A DNA stretch of 64,000 bases, from positions 19,306 to 83,305 of the forward strand of contig NZ_JBHLVH010000018.1 of assembly GCF_042433515.1 (NCBI RefSeq). Reading direction: 5' to 3'. The position numbers and the translations under genes are program-made. The notes under the pieces were generated by a model. That model was not told the origin of the DNA and did no database searches. It worked only from the letters and a program-made list of their open reading frames with translations. Numbering within the stretch: the first letter of the stretch is position 1; each line of letters begins with the position of its first letter. Shown here piece by piece: positions 61,235 through 64,000 of this stretch. The DNA comes from Kytococcus schroeteri. Lineage in GTDB: Bacteria > Actinomycetota > Actinomycetes > Actinomycetales > Dermatophilaceae.

Positions 61235-63100
61235 GTGTCCGCCCTGTTCCGTTCGTCGGCCGAGAGCTTCTCGGGCGTCGAGACCCTCATCGCCGACCGC
61301 TTGGCCGAAGCGCTCATGCACCGCTCTGGAACGCACGCCTCCCCCGGCGAGCGCCGGTCGTGGGAGCGCTCCCTGCCGGTGCTGCGCTCCGACCTTGTGG
61401 ACGCCGGCCTCGGCGGCGTGGAGATGCTCGTCGAGTACGCGATGCCGCTTAGCAGCAAGCGCGCCGACGTGGTGCTGGCCGGCACCCACCCCGAGACCGG
61501 TCACCCGTCCTACCTGGTGGTCGAGCTCAAGCAGTGGGACTCCGCCGAGGCGTACGAGGACAACCTCGACCTGGTGACCGGCGCCGGCCGCCACGACCTG
61601 CTTCACCCCGGCCTTCAGGTGAGCGGGTACTGCGACTACCTGGCTGACTTCACCACCGTGTTCTCCGAGCAGCCGCTCGACCTGGCCGGGGCCGCCTACC
61701 TGCACAACGCCACCGACCTAGGCGTCGCCGACCTGCTCGAGCGCCCCCAGGACGAGCGCTCTCGCGTGTTCACCGGGCAGGGCCGCGCCGACTGGATCGC
61801 GTTCCTCCGGTCGCGGTTCAGCGACACCGGCACGGGCGTGGAGGCCGCCGACCTGCTGCTGGGCAGCCGCATCGCCCCGAGCCGCCAGCTGCTCGCCGTC
61901 GCTGCCGACGAGGTGCAGCGCCGCGAGCAGTTCACCCTGCTGGACGAGCAGCGCGCCGCCTACGAACACGTGCTCCACGCGGTGAGCAACGCCCGCCGGA
62001 ACAACACCAAGACGGTCGTGGTGGTCAGCGGCGGCCCGGGCTCGGGCAAATCCGTCATCGCCCTCAGCCTGATGGGGGAGCTCGCGCGCCAGGGGCGGAC
62101 CGTCGTCCACGCCACCGGCTCGCGGTCGTTCACCCAGACGCTCCGCAAGGTGGCCGCTCACCGCAACCCGCGCGTGCGCAAGCTGTTCGGGTACTTCAAC
62201 CAGTTCATGGAGGCGGAGCCGAACGACCTGGACTGCCTCATCCTGGACGAGGCCCACCGCATCCGCCGCAACTCCGTGCAGCGGTACACGCCCAAGCACC
62301 TGCGCGAGACGGCTCGACCTCAGGTGGAGGAGCTGCTGGCGGCCGCGCGGGTGCCGGTGTTCCTGCTGGACGACCACCAGGTGGTGCGGCCCGGCGAGAT
62401 GGGGACGGTGCACGACATCACCCAGGCAGCCGAGGCGGCCGGCATCGACGTGGTGCACATCAGCCTGGACGACCAGTTCCGCTGCGGCGGCTCCGAGGAG
62501 TACGTGCAGTGGGTGCTCCGACTGCTCGGGCTGGAGCCGGGCGGGCCCGTCGCGTGGATCGAGGACGGGCGCATGGACGTGCGCGTGGTCGACTCCCCGC
62601 AACAGATGGAGGACCAGCTCCGGGCGCTGGAGGCCGAGGGGTTCACCTCCCGCATCACCGCCGGTTACTGCTGGCCATGGGGCGACCCCGACAAGCTCGG
62701 CAACCTGCCGCGAGACGTGCAGATCGGGCACTGGGCCAGGCCGTGGAACCTCAAGGGCGACCGGTCCGTCGGTGGGGCGCCGCCGTCAGCGCTGTGGGCC
62801 ACCGACCCGGCGGGGTTCGGGCAGGTCGGGTGCATCTACACCGCGCAGGGCTTCGAGTACGACCACTCCGGCGTGATCATCGGGCCCGACCTCGTGATGC
62901 GCGAGGGGCGATTCGTCTCGGTGCGCGCCGAGAACCGCGACCCCGACTTCCGCAACCGGACGAAGGTCCCCGACGAGCACTTCGACGCCCTCGTACGCAA
63001 CGTCTACAAGGTGCTGCTGACCCGCGGAATGCAGTCGGTGCGCATCTTCGCCGTCGACCCCGAGACCCAGGCCGCGCTCAAGCGGCTTGTGAACCAGTAA
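61235..63100 (+). CDS. PD-(D/E)XK-like nuclease domain fused to a DUF2075 (Schlafen-type) helicase
   Basis: The 621-residue protein starts at a GTG with GGGAG 4 nt upstream. The N-terminal part has RADVV with D78 and VVELKQW with E97 and K99, a nuclease-like D-ExK pair. The C-terminal two thirds is a DUF2075 ATPase: Walker A GGPGSGKS (266-273), LDEAHRI with DEAH at 338-341, and DDQFRCGGSEEY and QGFEYDHSGVII as late motifs. DUF2075 (Schlafen-group helicase) proteins are often found in defence loci. It directly follows the HsdM relic and precedes the EVE-like/HNH gene. Confidence 0.78.
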   Translation: MSALFRSSAESFSGVETLIADRLAEALMHRSGTHASPGERRSWERSLPVLRSDLVDAGLGGVEMLVEYAMPLSSKRADVVLAGTHPETGHPSYLVVELKQWDSAEAYEDNLDLVTGAGRHDLLHPGLQVSGYCDYLADFTTVFSEQPLDLAGAAYLHNATDLGVADLLERPQDERSRVFTGQGRADWIAFLRSRFSDTGTGVEAADLLLGSRIAPSRQLLAVAADEVQRREQFTLLDEQRAAYEHVLHAVSNARRNNTKTVVVVSGGPGSGKSVIALSLMGELARQGRTVVHATGSRSFTQTLRKVAAHRNPRVRKLFGYFNQFMEAEPNDLDCLILDEAHRIRRNSVQRYTPKHLRETARPQVEELLAAARVPVFLLDDHQVVRPGEMGTVHDITQAAEAAGIDVVHISLDDQFRCGGSEEYVQWVLRLLGLEPGGPVAWIEDGRMDVRVVDSPQQMEDQLRALEAEGFTSRITAGYCWPWGDPDKLGNLPRDVQIGHWARPWNLKGDRSVGGAPPSALWATDPAGFGQVGCIYTAQGFEYDHSGVIIGPDLVMREGRFVSVRAENRDPDFRNRTKVPDEHFDALVRNVYKVLLTRGMQSVRIFAVDPETQAALKRLVNQ

Positions 63101-63190
63101 TCGACCGGGCCCGAGGGCCCACGAACAGCACCGCGCACCGACTGGCTTCCGCTTGAAGGACATGCCGCCCGCGCCGAAAGGCAGCGAGGC

Positions 63191-64000
63191 ATGTCCAGTT
63201 GGATCTTCTCCATCCGTGACACCGAACGGCACAACGCCGAGATCGCCTTCCAGCACCAGATCTGGGGTATGACGTCACACCAGAAGGTCAAGCGAGACGA
63301 CACCGTCTACTTCTGGCTCTCGAAGCTGTCCTTGGTGGCCATGGCCAGGGCCACGTCGGACGCCTACCCCAGCGAGGACGGCAGCTGGCCATGGAACGAC
63401 GGCCAGGACTACACGTGGCGGTTCGACCTCCAGCTGGTGAGCGAGTCGCCGCACTCGGAGCCCTCGTGGGGTGAACTGCAGCAGCAGCTCGGCTTCCGCA
63501 GCGGGCCAAACGTCAAGCCTCGCTTCCACGAGCCGCGACAGGAAGCGATTCTGGCCAGCTACTTCGCGGCGCCCACAGAGCCGCTGCGGTTCGCCCCCGA
63601 CCGGATCGACGTGTCGGCACTGGAGGACGATCGCCGGCGCTGGGATCACGCACGTCGCGCCAACAGGGAGGGACAGGGCGACTTCAGGGCTCTGCTCGAG
63701 CGGACGTACGGAATGCGGTGCGCCGTCACCGGCTCGACCGTCGCGGCCACCCTGGACGCGGTCCACCTCAGCCGGTTCCTCGGCGCGCACACGCACGTGC
63801 CGGAGAACGGGCTGCTCCTCCGCACCGACATCCACCGCCTGTACGACCGAGGGCTTCTGGACATCACGGATGACCTCCAGGTCGCTCTCGCGCCCGCGCT
63901 TGCCGGTGACCCAACGTACGGCCATCTAGATGTGATGTCCAGCCAGGTTGTTGAGGCGGCTGACTGGCGGGGCTCCGATCGCGGAGTGGACCCGGTGGTG
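63191..64000 (+). CDS. EVE-like/HNH endonuclease, probable modified-DNA restriction enzyme (partial at window end)
   Basis: At least 270 residues, open at the right edge. Residues 1-90 resemble an EVE/PUA-like domain (MSSWIFSIRDTERHNAEIAF, RDDTVYFWLSKLSLVAMA), a fold that binds modified cytosines. Residues about 170-225 are an HNH_2-type nuclease: YGMRCAVTGS, LDAVHLSRF, ENGLLLRTDIHRLYDRG, with the histidines at 192 and 215. EVE-HNH proteins act as type IV restriction enzymes against modified phage DNA in other bacteria. Codon use has more A/T-ending codons than the core genes, hinting at transfer. Confidence 0.75.
   Translation, partial: MSSWIFSIRDTERHNAEIAFQHQIWGMTSHQKVKRDDTVYFWLSKLSLVAMARATSDAYPSEDGSWPWNDGQDYTWRFDLQLVSESPHSEPSWGELQQQLGFRSGPNVKPRFHEPRQEAILASYFAAPTEPLRFAPDRIDVSALEDDRRRWDHARRANREGQGDFRALLERTYGMRCAVTGSTVAATLDAVHLSRFLGAHTHVPENGLLLRTDIHRLYDRGLLDITDDLQVALAPALAGDPTYGHLDVMSSQVVEAADWRGSDRGVDPVV

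Overview
The window is a high-GC genomic stretch with GTG and TTG starts, 4-nt ATGA overlaps between genes, AfsR/SARP-type regulators, a PucR-type regulator, an Rv1747-like FHA/ABC protein and a PafBC-like WYL regulator. Together these indicate an actinobacterium, most likely of the Micrococcales; a Kytococcus or Dermacoccaceae relative is a guess from content, not a measurement. The sequence is a draft: 69 Ns lie inside the PucR-type gene, and the reading frame on the two sides of the gap does not match.

Layout. 1-7 kb: the end of a 5-oxoprolinase operon (pxpB, pxpC), then a PucR-type regulator divergent from an MFS anion transporter plus GlcD-type FAD oxidase, with a perfect 16-bp palindrome between them. 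7-10 kb: an AbiEi-like/nuclease-fold gene bracketed by two 60-nt palindromic repeats, and a DEAD-box helicase. 10-21.8 kb: two paralogous AfsR-like regulators around a lipoprotein and a zinc-ribbon membrane protein, then two paralogous single-span membrane proteins. 11-bp-phased CTGTC repeats precede the first regulator and the lipoprotein. 21.9-29.6 kb: a complete kdpFABCDE potassium operon with an 11-bp-phased repeat upstream. 29.8-48 kb: Pit phosphate permease, UPF0317 protein, acetyltransferases, FHA/ABC exporter, Tat-exported metallophosphoesterase, VapBC, YjbQ, alcohol dehydrogenase, a YjiH/GntP-type transporter pair, a divergent RelA/SpoT-like protein, and phoD behind a recognisable PHO box.

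48-64 kb is accessory and partly decayed. It holds an AAA ATPase, a DUF6454-like pseudogene, a PIN toxin broken beside its intact antitoxin, and a frameshifted small membrane protein. Next come a WYL regulator overlapping a membrane-anchored protein of unknown function, an AbiEi-type antitoxin, two uncharacterised proteins (690 and 414 aa), a relic of a type I methyltransferase (HsdM), a PD-(D/E)XK-like/DUF2075 helicase and an EVE-like/HNH nuclease that runs off the window. This has the look of a defence island. The best candidates for an undescribed system are the WYL/membrane-protein pair (52.1-55.95 kb) and the 690/414-aa pair (57.2-60.6 kb).

How the genes work together. Phosphate genes (pit, phoD, the gene after phoD, a second phosphoesterase) and potassium genes (kdp) give an ion-scavenging theme, and several promoters show 11-bp direct repeats typical of OmpR/SARP-type regulators. 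No rRNA, tRNA, CRISPR array or intact insertion sequence was recognised.
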